Position numbers and translations under genes: made by a program. Positions 24,570-33,581 of a DNA stretch of 64,000 nucleotides are shown in pieces. The notes beneath the pieces are model-generated. The model did no database searches and was not told the origin of the DNA. It saw nothing but the letters and a program-made list of their open reading frames with translations. The stretch spans positions 104,815 to 168,814 of the forward strand of contig NZ_WHOM01000062.1 of NCBI RefSeq assembly GCF_009739465.1, written 5' to 3'. The stretch's first letter is position 1, and each line of letters starts with the position of its first letter. Origin of the DNA: Streptomyces apocyni. GTDB lineage: Bacteria; Actinomycetota; Actinomycetes; Streptomycetales; Streptomycetaceae.

Positions 24570-24675
24570 GGGGGCTCCGTAAGGTGGCGTGACTGGCTTG
24601 GTGTGACGTGTGTCCACCGTAGGAACCCTCGCGGTCAGCTTCTGTCCGCTTCACAGACTCGACCGGAGCCGCACC

Positions 24676-25566
24676 TCAGAACGCCAGCTGCGCGATCTCC
24701 TCCGCCACCACCGCACACGCGTCCGCCGCCGGATCGATCAGCGGAAAGTGCCCGACGTCCTCCAGCAACGTCAGCCCCACGACCTCCCCCGCCCGCCCCG
24801 CGGCCTCGGCGTACGACTCGGACACCGCGTGCGGGACGACGATGTCGTCGCGGCCCTGCACCAGCGTCGTGGCGATCCCGGTGGGCAGCAGCAACACCGG
24901 GTCGGCCTGCTTCCGGCGCGCCTCGAACTCACCGCTGCTGCCGAGCAGTTGCCGTGCCGCGCCACCGCACACGTCCAGCTTCTCCGCCACCGCGAAGTCC
25001 GCGATCGGCGCCAGCGCGACCACCCCGCGCAGCCCCGCCGGATACGGCGCGTGCCAGGCCGAGTCGGCGGGCAGTACGTGCCGGGACGCGGCCCACAGGG
25101 CGAGCTGCCCGCCCGCCGAGTGCCCGGTGATGACCGTGCGCCGCGTATCAGCCACCGGCAGGTGCTCCCGCACCAGGCCGGGCAGCGCGTCCAGCGCGGC
25201 GGCGACATCGTCGAACGTCTCCGGCCACCGCCCGGCGACCGGCCCCCGGCTCCCCTGCACCGGCAGCGAACTCCCCCGCCGGTACTCGACGTTGGCCACC
25301 GCGAAGCCCCGCCGGGCCAGGAAGTCCACGAACGGCGTGAGGTGCCACCGGTCGTACGGGGCCCGCCACGCGCCGCCGTGCAGGGCGATGACCAGCGGCG
25401 TGGGTGCGCCGTCGCCGCCCCGGGGGGTACGGCGGGGCGCGTAGAAGTCAATGACCTGGTCCGGGTGTTCGCCGTACGCGGCGGTGGCGTCCGGGGCGAC
25501 GGCGGGGTGCGAGAGGGCCGACTCCTCCTCGGCGGCGTCTCGGGCGATGGCGTCGTCGTCCGGCAT
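24676..25566 (-). CDS. Alpha/beta hydrolase, probable kynurenine formamidase
   Basis: A 296-residue alpha/beta hydrolase of the esterase/lipase-like branch. The oxyanion motif HGGAW lies near residue 64 and the nucleophile motif is GHSAGGQ; Asp in QGRDDIVVPH and His in DVGHFPL complete the triad. It is the third gene of a unit with tryptophan 2,3-dioxygenase and kynureninase. Formyl-kynurenine hydrolysis is exactly the missing step between them, and HGGxW is the hallmark of kynurenine formamidases of this fold. The assignment rests on this context plus motif. A 125-bp structured gap separates it from kynU. Confidence 0.85.
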   Translation of the reverse strand: MPDDDAIARDAAEEESALSHPAVAPDATAAYGEHPDQVIDFYAPRRTPRGGDGAPTPLVIALHGGAWRAPYDRWHLTPFVDFLARRGFAVANVEYRRGSSLPVQGSRGPVAGRWPETFDDVAAALDALPGLVREHLPVADTRRTVITGHSAGGQLALWAASRHVLPADSAWHAPYPAGLRGVVALAPIADFAVAEKLDVCGGAARQLLGSSGEFEARRKQADPVLLLPTGIATTLVQGRDDIVVPHAVSESYAEAAGRAGEVVGLTLLEDVGHFPLIDPAADACAVVAEEIAQLAF

Positions 25567-25600
25567 GCTGCGGCCTCTCTGTGTAGGGCGTACGGAACGG

Positions 25601-25674
25601 GCCTGCCGCCCCGCGCCCTGTGGACCGAACTGATCTGAGGGAAACCCCAGTTCGGAGCAGGCAAGGCGCGGGGC
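25601..25674 (-). other. Nested inverted repeats between kynU and the formamidase gene
   Basis: Three complementary pairs occur in one stretch: GCCTGC (25601) with GCAGGC (25657); GCCCCGCGCC (25608) with GGCGCGGGGC (25665); CCGAACTG (25625) with CAGTTCGG (25648). The first two pairs interleave, so they would compete or form a pseudoknot. This could be a terminator or attenuator reducing read-through into the formamidase gene. No known riboswitch was recognised. Confidence 0.55.
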
Positions 25675-25691
25675 GAATCCGCCGGACGCTA

Positions 25692-27005
25692 TCAGGCCAG
25701 CACGGTCCCCAGCACCCGTGCCGCCCGGTGCACATCAGCGAAGGAGACGTACAGCGGCGTGAACCCGAACCGCAGGACGTCCGGTGGCCGGAAGTCGCCC
25801 ACCACGCCCCGCGCGATCAGCTCCCGCATGACCTCCCCGGCCTCCCCGGGCCCCTCGCACCGCAAGGAGACCTGACTGCCACGTTCGTCGTGCGCGGCCG
25901 GGGTGAGCGAGGTGACCCGCCCGTCCGGCACATACGCCTCCACACACGCGAGGAAGAAGTCCATCAGCATGAGCGACTTCGCCCGCACCGCCTGCATGGA
26001 CACCCCCTCCCAGACGTCAAGTGCCGTCTCCAGGGCGAGCATCGACAGGATGTCGGGGGTGCCGACGCGCCCGCGCGCGGAGCCGTCCGCCGCCTCGTAC
26101 TCCGGCCGCATACCGAAGGGGTCGGTGTGCGAGTTCCAGCCGGGCAGCGGCGAGTCGAAGGCGGCCTGGTGACGCTCGGCCACGTACAGGTACGCGGGTG
26201 AACCCGGGCCGCCGTTCAGGAACTTGTACGTGCAGCCGACGGCGAAGTCCACGTCGTGCGCGTCCAGCGCGACCGGCAGCGCGCCCGCGCTGTGGCACAG
26301 GTCCCACACCACGTACGCACCCGCCGCGTGCACGGCCTCGGTGAGGCCGGGCAGATCGCGCAGCCGCCCGGTCAGGTAGTCGACGTGGTTCACCAGCACG
26401 ACGGCGGTACGGGGACCGACCTCGGCGGCGAGGTCCGCGGCGGGCACGGCCCGCAGGCGGCACCCGGTCAGCCGGGCCGCCGACGCCGCGATATACCCGT
26501 CGGTCGGGAACGTCTCCGCGTCGACGAGGACCTCGTCCCGCACCGGCGCCCCGACGGCGCGCGGCGGCGGGGCGGTACCGGACGGCGCGACACCGGATGG
26601 CGCGACACCGGACGGCGGAGCCACCACCCGGGCGGCCACCGCCCCTTCGGTGTGCGCCAGGCGCACCGCGCCGACGACCGCCTTGAGGACGTTCACGCTC
26701 GTCGAGTCGCCGACCACCACCTGGCCCGGGGCCGCCCCGACCAGCGGCGCGACCCGCTCGCCGATCCGCTCCGGCGCCGTCCACCAGCCGGACTCGAACC
26801 AGGACCGGATGCGCAGCTCGCCCCACTCGCGGGTGATGACGTCGGCGACCCGGGCGGGGACGGCGCGGGGCAGCGCGCCGAGTGAGTTGCCGTCCAGGTA
26901 GACGACGCCGTCGTCGAGGACGAACAGCTCGCGCAGCTTGGCCAGTTCGTCGGCGGCATCGAGCGCGGCGGCCCGCTCGACCAGCTCTTCGTAGGCCTCA
27001 GACAT
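25692..27005 (-). CDS. kynU: Kynureninase
   Basis: A 437-residue PLP enzyme that cleaves kynurenine to anthranilate and alanine. Family segments include YLDGNSLGALPRAVPARV, GDSTSVNVLKAV, VNHVDYLTGRLRD, VWDLCHSAGALPV and CTYKFLNGGPGSPAYLYV with the Schiff-base Lys. An insertion near residues 130-150 is made of a PSGVAPSGVAPSG repeat absent from typical kynureninases, which are somewhat shorter. The ATG at 27005 lies inside the tail of the tryptophan dioxygenase gene (8-bp overlap), so the two are coupled. Anthranilate produced may feed secondary metabolism. Confidence 0.96.
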   Translation of the reverse strand: MSEAYEELVERAAALDAADELAKLRELFVLDDGVVYLDGNSLGALPRAVPARVADVITREWGELRIRSWFESGWWTAPERIGERVAPLVGAAPGQVVVGDSTSVNVLKAVVGAVRLAHTEGAVAARVVAPPSGVAPSGVAPSGTAPPPRAVGAPVRDEVLVDAETFPTDGYIAASAARLTGCRLRAVPAADLAAEVGPRTAVVLVNHVDYLTGRLRDLPGLTEAVHAAGAYVVWDLCHSAGALPVALDAHDVDFAVGCTYKFLNGGPGSPAYLYVAERHQAAFDSPLPGWNSHTDPFGMRPEYEAADGSARGRVGTPDILSMLALETALDVWEGVSMQAVRAKSLMLMDFFLACVEAYVPDGRVTSLTPAAHDERGSQVSLRCEGPGEAGEVMRELIARGVVGDFRPPDVLRFGFTPLYVSFADVHRAARVLGTVLA

Positions 27006-27888
27006 GGCTGCGCGCCGTCCAGAGCTCGGGGAACACGTTCTTCGCGGCCCGCTTCTCCAGCCAGGCGACGCCCGCGGAGCCGCCCGTACCAGTCTTCGAG
27101 CCCATCGCGCGGCGGGTCGCGACAAGGTGGTCGTTGCGCCAGCGCCAGACCAGCTCGCCGACATCGGTGAGCGCCTCGCCCAGCCGCAGCAGTTCGCCGT
27201 CCTGCCCGCCGTCCTGCCCGCCGTCCTGCCCGCCGCCTCGCTCGTCGGCGCCTTCGGCCGCGTACAGACGCGCCCAGATCGCCTCGACCTCGGGCGACGG
27301 CTCGTACTTCCGCGCCAGGTCGCGCTTCAGGACGGCCTCCGGCACCTCGTACCCGCGCCGGGCCAGCAGCCGCAGCACCTCGTCGTACAGGCTCGGCTCC
27401 TGCAGGGCCTTCTCCAGCTCGCCGTGGACGCGCGGCGCGCCCCGGTGCGGGACGAGCATGGACGCCGACTTCTCGCCGAGCAGGAACTCCATCCGCCGGT
27501 ACATCGCGGACTGGAAGCCGGAGCCCTCGCCAAGCGCGGAGCGGTAGGAGTTGAACTGCCCGGGGGTCAGCTGGCCCAGCGGCTTCCAGGAGGCGTTCAG
27601 CGCCTCCAGCTCACGGACACTGCGCTTGAGCGCGGCCACCGCGACCGGGATGTCGTCCTCGCGCAGGGCGCGGGACGCGGTCTCCCACTCGTGCACGATG
27701 ACGGTGAACCACAGCTCCATCACCTGGGTGGTGACCAGGAAGACCATCTCACCCGGGTCGTCGGAGAGCGGGTGCTGGAGGTGGGTGAGGACATCCGCCT
27801 GGACGTAGTCCTCGTACGGGGTGGTGCCCGCGAAGTCCAGGTTCGGCGTGTCCGAACCTGCTACGTGGGCATCGGGGTACTGCGACAT
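26998..27888 (-). CDS. kynA: Tryptophan 2,3-dioxygenase
   Basis: A 296-residue heme dioxygenase opening the indole ring of tryptophan to N-formylkynurenine. The ATG at 27888 follows GAGGAGA; an upstream in-frame extension to 27990 is not supported. Family features are TPYEDYVQADVLTHLQHPLS, TTQVMELWFTVIVHEWETA, SGFQSAMYRRMEFLLGEK, and WRNDHLVATRRAMGSKTGTG, which contains the heme-binding His and substrate-contacting Arg region. A GGQDGGQDGGQDG run (9- to 12-bp repeats) is inserted near 240. It is the first gene of the kynurenine operon. Confidence 0.96.
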   Translation of the reverse strand: MSQYPDAHVAGSDTPNLDFAGTTPYEDYVQADVLTHLQHPLSDDPGEMVFLVTTQVMELWFTVIVHEWETASRALREDDIPVAVAALKRSVRELEALNASWKPLGQLTPGQFNSYRSALGEGSGFQSAMYRRMEFLLGEKSASMLVPHRGAPRVHGELEKALQEPSLYDEVLRLLARRGYEVPEAVLKRDLARKYEPSPEVEAIWARLYAAEGADERGGGQDGGQDGGQDGELLRLGEALTDVGELVWRWRNDHLVATRRAMGSKTGTGGSAGVAWLEKRAAKNVFPELWTARSHV

Positions 27889-28032
27889 CGCTGTCTCCTC
27901 GATACGTACTCCGGGTAGCGGTCCGCCCCCTCCTTGATCGGTATCGGAGCCCCGGTCCCCACACCGCACATCATCCGTGCCGCCACGCACGGAGGCAAGA
28001 CGGGCCCCACGATGCCTGCCCCCGCCCGCCCC

Positions 28033-29436
28033 CTACCACCCGGTGAAGAGCAGATGGTTGATCGTCAGCGCCAGTACGGCCTGGGCGGTCAGCCAGGAGC
28101 GACGGGCAGCCGGGGGTAGCAGCGCCCCGGCGGCCATCAGGAACGTCACGAACGGCAGCCAGATGCGTTCCGTCTCCGCCTTGCTCATCCCAGACAGATC
28201 GGCGACGACAAGCGCCAGCAGCGCGGCCAGCACCAAGGCGACCAGCCGGTCCGTGGCCGTGCTCTCCCCGGTACGCAGCCGCCGCAGCGCGCCGGGGGCA
28301 GCCCCCAGGGTGCGCCGCAGCCCCGCGACGGTGGCCAGCCCGACGACCAGCACCGTGACGGCGAGGTTGGCCCACACGAAGTAGCCGTACGGGCGGTTGC
28401 CGCCCGCGCCCTGGTAGTACCGCTCCACCAGCAGGTGGTACGCCTCCCAGTAGTTGAACCCCGCCAGCGTGAGCGCGAGCGGCACAACCAACGCCCCGGC
28501 CAGCAGCAGCGGCAGCGGCCGCGCGGACCGGGCGATGAGCAGCACCGCCACGGCGACGAGCCCGAACAGAGTCAGCCCGTACGACAGACTGAAGGTCAGC
28601 CCGAGCAGGAGCCCCGCCCCGAAGGCGGCGACGGCGGGAAACCGGGCCTTCCGGGTCGCCGCCAGGGCCAGCAGAGCGACCATCCAGGCCGTGACGGCGG
28701 CGAAGTAACCGTCCGCCGACGCGCCGATCCAGATCGCGGCGGGCGCCAGCACCAGAAACGGCGCCGCACGCCGGGCGCTCTCCTCGTCGGCCAGCGCGCG
28801 CAGCGCGATCAGGACGGCGGCCACGGCGGTGGCCCCGACGGTGATGCACCAGACACCCGCCCAGGCGCCACCGCCAAGACCGATCCGGTCGAGGTACACG
28901 AACGTGAGCGTGGCGCCCGGCGGGTGGCCCGCGATATGCGCGGGCCAGTTGTCGGGCGAGCCCATCAGGATGTGGTTGGTGAAGTCCCGCAGGGTCGCCG
29001 GAATGTCCTCGAAACGGTCGATGACCCGCAGATACTCATGCTTGGTCGTCAGCCGCTTGGCGATCCCGTCCTGCCACCCGTCGATCAGCGCCAACGACCA
29101 GATCCAGGCCATCGAGGCCCCCGTGGCGGCGCCCAGGAGCGCCCGCCACGACAGGCGTACGGCGAGGGTGGGCCCGTACGCGATGACGGCGACCGCCACG
29201 GCGATGGCGGCGGGTGTGCCGGGCCCGATGTGCGGCGACCATCGGGCGTACAGCGGGGGCCAGTTCAGGTGCAGGCTGCCCGGGGTGCCGTTGGGCCGGT
29301 CGATCACCGTCCCGATGACGACGGCGGCCGTGACGAGGACGACGCCGAGGCCTGCGGCGATCAGGTCGGGGCGGGTGCCGGAACGGGTGCCGGGGCGCGG
29401 GCCGGAGCGAGGGCCAGGGGGTGCTTCGGGGGTCAC
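28033..29436 (-). CDS. Polytopic membrane protein, glycosyltransferase-like
   Basis: A 467-residue protein from a GTG at 29436 (a GTG at 29475 would add 13 residues; neither has a strong ribosome site). It has about eleven membrane helices. A large first outside loop contains HEYLRVIDRFEDIPATLRDF and GHPPGATLTFVYLDRIG, and a later loop has NYWEAYHLLVERYYQGAGG. The layout resembles GT-C-type membrane glycosyltransferases using polyprenyl-phosphate sugars, but no catalytic motif is certain. It is divergent from the molybdopterin oxidoreductase and near GT2, DUF2064 and epimerase genes, which supports an envelope-glycan role. Confidence 0.82.
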   Translation of the reverse strand: MTPEAPPGPRSGPRPGTRSGTRPDLIAAGLGVVLVTAAVVIGTVIDRPNGTPGSLHLNWPPLYARWSPHIGPGTPAAIAVAVAVIAYGPTLAVRLSWRALLGAATGASMAWIWSLALIDGWQDGIAKRLTTKHEYLRVIDRFEDIPATLRDFTNHILMGSPDNWPAHIAGHPPGATLTFVYLDRIGLGGGAWAGVWCITVGATAVAAVLIALRALADEESARRAAPFLVLAPAAIWIGASADGYFAAVTAWMVALLALAATRKARFPAVAAFGAGLLLGLTFSLSYGLTLFGLVAVAVLLIARSARPLPLLLAGALVVPLALTLAGFNYWEAYHLLVERYYQGAGGNRPYGYFVWANLAVTVLVVGLATVAGLRRTLGAAPGALRRLRTGESTATDRLVALVLAALLALVVADLSGMSKAETERIWLPFVTFLMAAGALLPPAARRSWLTAQAVLALTINHLLFTGW

Positions 29437-29559
29437 CTGTGCACGGTAGGCCGGGACCGGCCGGTACGGGCCCACCGCCGGGCCGTCGTCACTGGACCGT
29501 CAGAGTTTCGTCACGTGCCGCGCCGCCCGCAGCGCCGCCGCGCGGCATAGCGTCGCGGC

Positions 29560-30858
29560 ATGCGCGAGACACCGCGGACCAACAACCCGACCCAGCCCGA
29601 ATTCTGGCGCAGTCCCCTGCGCGGCATCCGGCTGACCTCCGTACTCGGCGTCGTCCTCCTGGCAGGGATCACGCTGGTGACCGTGACGGGACTGCTCTCG
29701 TACGCCGCGTACAACCCGAATCTGTCGCCGGTCAACGACAAGACACCGGACAAGGGCCTGCTCGGGTTCTACCTCTTCGACTGGCCCACCGACCCGCACT
29801 GGCTCTACCGCCTCAACCAGGGCCTGCACGTCACGGTCGGCATCGCGCTGATCCCGGTGCTGCTGGCGAAACTGTGGTCGGTGGTGCCGAAGCTGTTCGC
29901 CCTGCCTCCGGCCCGGTCGCTGGGGCACGCGCTGGAGCGGATCTCGCTCCTGCTGCTGGTCGGCGGGGTGCTGTTTGTGTTCCTGACCGGGGTGCTGAAC
30001 GTCCAGTTGGAGTACGTCTTCCCCGGCTCGTTCTACCCGCTGCACTTCTACGGGTCCTGGGTGTTCCTCGGCGCGTTCGTGGTGCATGTGGCGCTGCGGC
30101 TGCCCAAGGCGCTGCGGGTGCTGCGCGACCGCCACACGCCGGATAACGACGACGAGAGCGGCGACGCGGACGGCGACAAGGGCGGCGACAAGGGTGACGA
30201 GCTGGTGTCGCCGCGCCCCGCCGAGCCGACCCTCTCCCGGCGCGGCGCCCTCGGCATGGTCGGCGGCGGATCGCTGCTGCTCCTGGCGACCACGGCGGGG
30301 CAGAACTTCGACGGGCCGCTGCGCCGTACGGCGCTGTTCGCGCCGCACGGCGGCGACGAGCCGGGCTCCGGGCCGAACGGCTTCCAGATCAACAAGACGG
30401 CCGCGGCGCGGGGCATCAGACCCGTGGACACGGGTGCGGCGTGGCGGCTGACGCTCAGCGGGCCGCGCGGCGACGACATCCGCCTGTCGCGCGACGACCT
30501 GCTCGACCTCGCCTTGCACAGCGCGGCGTTGCCCATCGCGTGCGTGGAGGGCTGGTCGACGTCCGACCAGTGGTGGCGCGGGGTACGGCTGCGGGATCTG
30601 GCCGCGCTGGCCGGGTTCGACCCGGACCGGGCCGCGCCCGACGTCCTGGTGGATTCCCTCCAGCTGAGCGGGGCGTTCCGCAGGGCGGCGCTGCGCGACA
30701 ACCAGGTGCGGGACGCACGGTCGCTGCTGGCGCTCCAGGTCAACGGCGAGGATCTGTCGCTGGATCACGGGTATCCGGCGCGGATCATCGTCCCGGCCGC
30801 GCCGGGAGTGCTCAACACCAAGTGGGTGTCCAGGCTGGACTTCGGAGAGCTGCGATGA
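29560..30858 (+). CDS. Cytochrome b561-molybdopterin oxidoreductase fusion
   Basis: A 432-residue protein. The N-terminal half (about 20-185) has four membrane helices with paired His residues (LYRLNQGLHVTVG, YPLHFYGSWVFLGAFVVHV) as in b-type di-heme cytochromes. An Asp/Gly/Lys-rich linker follows (DESGDADGDKGGDKGDE). The C-terminal half has a twin-arginine-like SRRGALGMVGGGSLLL and then a sulfite-oxidase-type molybdopterin domain with the conserved Cys in PIACVEGWSTSDQWWRG. It is probably a membrane electron-transfer oxidoreductase of the MsrP/YedY-like class. It overlaps the next membrane gene (ATGA). Confidence 0.9.
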   Translation: MRETPRTNNPTQPEFWRSPLRGIRLTSVLGVVLLAGITLVTVTGLLSYAAYNPNLSPVNDKTPDKGLLGFYLFDWPTDPHWLYRLNQGLHVTVGIALIPVLLAKLWSVVPKLFALPPARSLGHALERISLLLLVGGVLFVFLTGVLNVQLEYVFPGSFYPLHFYGSWVFLGAFVVHVALRLPKALRVLRDRHTPDNDDESGDADGDKGGDKGDELVSPRPAEPTLSRRGALGMVGGGSLLLLATTAGQNFDGPLRRTALFAPHGGDEPGSGPNGFQINKTAAARGIRPVDTGAAWRLTLSGPRGDDIRLSRDDLLDLALHSAALPIACVEGWSTSDQWWRGVRLRDLAALAGFDPDRAAPDVLVDSLQLSGAFRRAALRDNQVRDARSLLALQVNGEDLSLDHGYPARIIVPAAPGVLNTKWVSRLDFGELR

Positions 30859-31373
30859 CGTCACGCGTGTACGGGTTCATGAGCCGCCTCTCGGGTGAGG
30901 CCGCGCATCGGTTCCGGCGCTGGTACGGCGAGGGGCCGTACCAGCTCCTGCTTCTGCTGGCCTCGTTCGCGCTCGCGGGCTATGCGGGGGTGCGCCTCCT
31001 GGACGGGGACTGGCCGATGATCACGGTGTGGTTCGTCGGCGCGGCGCTGGTGCACGATCTCGTCCTGGTGCCGCTGTACGCGCTCGCCGACCGCGCCCTG
31101 CGGGCCGTCGCGGGCGGGGCGGGGCGGAGGCGGCGGCCCTGGGTCAACTTCGTCCGGGTGCCCGCTTTTCTGTCCGGGCTGCTCCTGCTGGTCTGGTTTC
31201 CGCTGATCACCGGGCAGGTGGAGCGCTACGAGCCGGTCACCGGACTGTCCGCCGACGTGTTCCTGGCCCGCTGGCTGCTGGTGTCGGCCGCGCTGTTCGC
31301 GGGGTCCGGGCTGTGGCTGCTGGTGCGGCGGCGGCGCAGCGCCACGAAGGGGCGCCCCTCACAGGTCCACTGA
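30855..31373 (+). CDS. Membrane protein coupled to the molybdopterin oxidoreductase
   Basis: A 172-residue protein with four hydrophobic segments (YQLLLLLASFALAGYAGVRL, TVWFVGAALVHDLVLVPLYA, VPAFLSGLLLLVWFPLIT, LLVSAALFAGSGLWLLV) and no known motif. ATG at 30855 overlaps the preceding stop. It is probably an accessory membrane subunit. The last 148 bp overlap the convergent methyltransferase gene, which is unusually long for two genuine genes; both have supporting similarity or membrane pattern outside the overlap. Confidence 0.82.
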   Translation: MTSRVYGFMSRLSGEAAHRFRRWYGEGPYQLLLLLASFALAGYAGVRLLDGDWPMITVWFVGAALVHDLVLVPLYALADRALRAVAGGAGRRRRPWVNFVRVPAFLSGLLLLVWFPLITGQVERYEPVTGLSADVFLARWLLVSAALFAGSGLWLLVRRRRSATKGRPSQVH

Positions 31374-32038
31374 CCGACGGGGCGCCAGCCCGCCGGGCGG
31401 GCGTAGCTCAGCAGGGCGGGGGTGCCCAGGCGGGCCCACGGGAAAAGGGCGCCGGCGGCCCCCTGGCCGTCTTCGACGCGTACCTGCGCCCGCTCGTCGA
31501 TGTCGACCGGTGCGGTCTCGGCGATGAGCAGACCGCCCGGGGCGAGCAACTCCCCGACCCTGGCGAGGAGGATGTCCGGATCGCCCCCGATGCCGATGTT
31601 GCCGTCGATCAGCAGGGCCGTGCCCCAGTGCCCCTCGCCCGGCAGCGGGTCGAAGACGGAGCGGCGCAGGGCCGGGCCTCCGAGGTGCCGGGTGCGGGCG
31701 ACGGCCGCCTCACTGACGTCGATGCCGAGGGCGCGGTGGCCGCGTGCGGAGAGCGCGGCGACCAGGCGCCCCGGGCCGCAGCCGATATCCAGGACGCTGC
31801 CCTCGCAGCGGCGCAGCGCGGACAGGTCTGCGGCGCTGGCACCGGCGCACCAGCGCTCGACCTCCAGCGGCAGCAGCCAGCCGTCGTTGCGGCGCAGGTA
31901 GAGGGGGCCGTGGCCGTTGCGCAGGGCGTCGGCGTACGGGCCCGTGCCCCAGGCGACCGCACCCCAGGCGACCGCGCCCCGGGCCGCGCCACCCCAGGCC
32001 ACACCACCCCAGGCCTGCTTACGGGCCCGGGCGCTCAT
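31226..32038 (-). CDS. Class I SAM-dependent methyltransferase
   Basis: A 270-residue protein. The SAM-binding motif I is VLDIGCGPGRLVAAL near residue 83, followed by ALGIDVSEAAV and LLAPGGLLIAETAP. The N-terminus has a degenerate AWGGVAWGGAARGAVAWG repeat encoded by roughly 15-bp units, and the C-terminal 30 residues lie in the overlap with the convergent membrane gene. The start overlaps the stop of the DUF2064 gene, so it is third in a GT2-DUF2064-methyltransferase operon. Acceptor unknown, possibly a glycan or lipid intermediate. Confidence 0.88.
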   Translation of the reverse strand: MSARARKQAWGGVAWGGAARGAVAWGAVAWGTGPYADALRNGHGPLYLRRNDGWLLPLEVERWCAGASAADLSALRRCEGSVLDIGCGPGRLVAALSARGHRALGIDVSEAAVARTRHLGGPALRRSVFDPLPGEGHWGTALLIDGNIGIGGDPDILLARVGELLAPGGLLIAETAPVDIDERAQVRVEDGQGAAGALFPWARLGTPALLSYARPAGWRPVGQWTCEGRPFVALRRRRTSSHSPDPANSAADTSSQRARNTSADSPVTGS

Positions 32039-32730
32039 CGTCCGGCGGCCAGGGCGAGGCGGGCGTACGCGGCCGCGAAGCGGGTGCCGGGGGCCTCGGC
32101 CGCCACCTGCTCGGCGTCGTCCAGGGTGTCGACGTCGCGCAGCACCGGCAGATCGCGCACCCGTAGCCCGGCCGCGGTGAGCCGGGCCCGCTGCACGGCG
32201 CCGGTCTCGGGCGTGGACATGGGCACCCCGCGCAACAGTTCCGGGTCGGGGTCCGCCAGGCCCAGCGCCCAGAAGCCCCCGTCGACGGCCGGTCCGAACC
32301 AGGCGCCGGTGCCCTGCCAGGCCCCGGGCTCAAGGGCCGGGGCGAGCAGCTCCGGCGTGATCTGCGGGGTGTCCATGCCCACCACCAGGGCGGGTCCGCC
32401 GCATCCCGCGAAGGCCGCGGCGAGCCGTTCGTCGAGCCCGCCACCGGACTGCGGTACGACGTCGAAGCCAGGGGGCAGCCAGGCGCCCGGCGCCCCGTCC
32501 AGCACCAGCACCCGACGCCGGGCGGGCGCGGCGGCCACGGCGCGCAGCGTGTCGATCAGCGCGGCTTGTGCGAGTCCGGCAGCCTCGCCCGGGGTGCACG
32601 GCGGGGTGAGCCGGGTCTTCACCCGTCCCGGCACCGGCTCCTTGGCGATCACCAGCACGGTGGTGGTCAAGGCGCCTCTCAAAGGATCGCTCAAAGCGTC
32701 GCTCAAAGGATCGCTCTCGGGGGTGTTCAA
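32035..32730 (-). CDS. DUF2064 / TIGR04282-type nucleotidyl- or glycosyl-transferase
   Basis: A 231-residue protein of the glycosyltransferase-A-like family with TTVLVIAKEPVPGRVKTRL, ALVVGMDTPQITPELL and PAVDGGFWALGLADPDPELL, the hallmarks of this family, which has the fold of MobA-like nucleotidyltransferases. The N-terminal 20 residues (SDPLSDALSDPL) come from a local DNA repeat. Overlapping stop/start junctions join it to the GT2 upstream and the methyltransferase downstream. Members are often beside GT2 and membrane glycan genes; the exact reaction is not established. Confidence 0.88.
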   Translation of the reverse strand: MNTPESDPLSDALSDPLRGALTTTVLVIAKEPVPGRVKTRLTPPCTPGEAAGLAQAALIDTLRAVAAAPARRRVLVLDGAPGAWLPPGFDVVPQSGGGLDERLAAAFAGCGGPALVVGMDTPQITPELLAPALEPGAWQGTGAWFGPAVDGGFWALGLADPDPELLRGVPMSTPETGAVQRARLTAAGLRVRDLPVLRDVDTLDDAEQVAAEAPGTRFAAAYARLALAAGR

Positions 32731-33467
32731 GAGGCTGCTCCTTCCGGCTTCGGGGCCTCGGCGCGGGGTGGCTCGGCCAGGACCCGCCGCATGTCGCGTA
32801 CGGCGTGCCAGGTGCCGCGCCAGGTGCCGGTGACCTTCGACCTGCCGGTACGCGGCAGGTAGGGCACGTCTCGCTCCTCGATCCGCCAGCCCGCGTCAGC
32901 CGCCCGTACGACCATCTGTAGCGGGTACCCACTGCGGCGGTCGGTGAGACCGAGGCCCAGGAGGGCCTCGCGGCGGGCCGCGCGCAGGGGGCCGATGTCG
33001 TGCAGCCGTACGCCGGTGCGGCGGCGCAGCAGCTGGGACACGGCGAGGTTGCCCGCCCGCGCGTGCGGCGGCCAGGCGCCGCGCGTCTTGGGTCGCCGAC
33101 GCCCGATGACCAGGTCCGCGTCCCCGGCCGCGACCGTACGGACGAAGGGTGCGAGCAGGCCCGGGTCGAGGGAGGCGTCACAGTCGCAGAAGCAGACGAC
33201 GTCCGCCGTCGCCGCCGTCAGACCGGCATGGCAGGCCGCTCCGAAGCCGCGCCGGGGCTCTGTGACCACGGTGGCCCCGAGGCCGCGGGCGACGTCCGCC
33301 GAGCCGTCGGTGGAGCCGTTGTCGACGACGATCGCCCGCCAGCCCGCGGGGATGCGCTCCAGCACCCAGGGCAGCGCGGCGGCCTCGTCGAGGCAGGGCA
33401 GCACGACATCGACCCGTGGAGGGCCCGACGGGGAGGAGGGGGAGGTGGAGTGGGTCACGTCACTCAC
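32727..33467 (-). CDS. Family 2 glycosyltransferase
   Basis: A 246-residue GT-A enzyme with VDVVLPCLDEAAALPWVLER, the nucleotide-binding VDNGSTDGSADVARGLGA, the DxD-type CDCDASLDPG and the acceptor region RRSGYPLQMVVRAADAGWRI. It resembles polyprenyl-phosphate glucosyl/mannosyl transferases, but no membrane helices are present, so it may act on a cytosolic or peripheral acceptor. First gene of a tightly coupled three-gene operon. Confidence 0.93.
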   Translation of the reverse strand: MSDVTHSTSPSSPSGPPRVDVVLPCLDEAAALPWVLERIPAGWRAIVVDNGSTDGSADVARGLGATVVTEPRRGFGAACHAGLTAATADVVCFCDCDASLDPGLLAPFVRTVAAGDADLVIGRRRPKTRGAWPPHARAGNLAVSQLLRRRTGVRLHDIGPLRAARREALLGLGLTDRRSGYPLQMVVRAADAGWRIEERDVPYLPRTGRSKVTGTWRGTWHAVRDMRRVLAEPPRAEAPKPEGAAS

Positions 33468-33581
33468 CCTACGAAGAGGAAACGGACATAGCTGACATCA
33501 GGTTCTTACGAAGCGAGGACATCGGCAGCCCGAGAGCGCCCCGGAGCCCCACCCGCGCGGACGCGGTGCGACGCTGACCGT

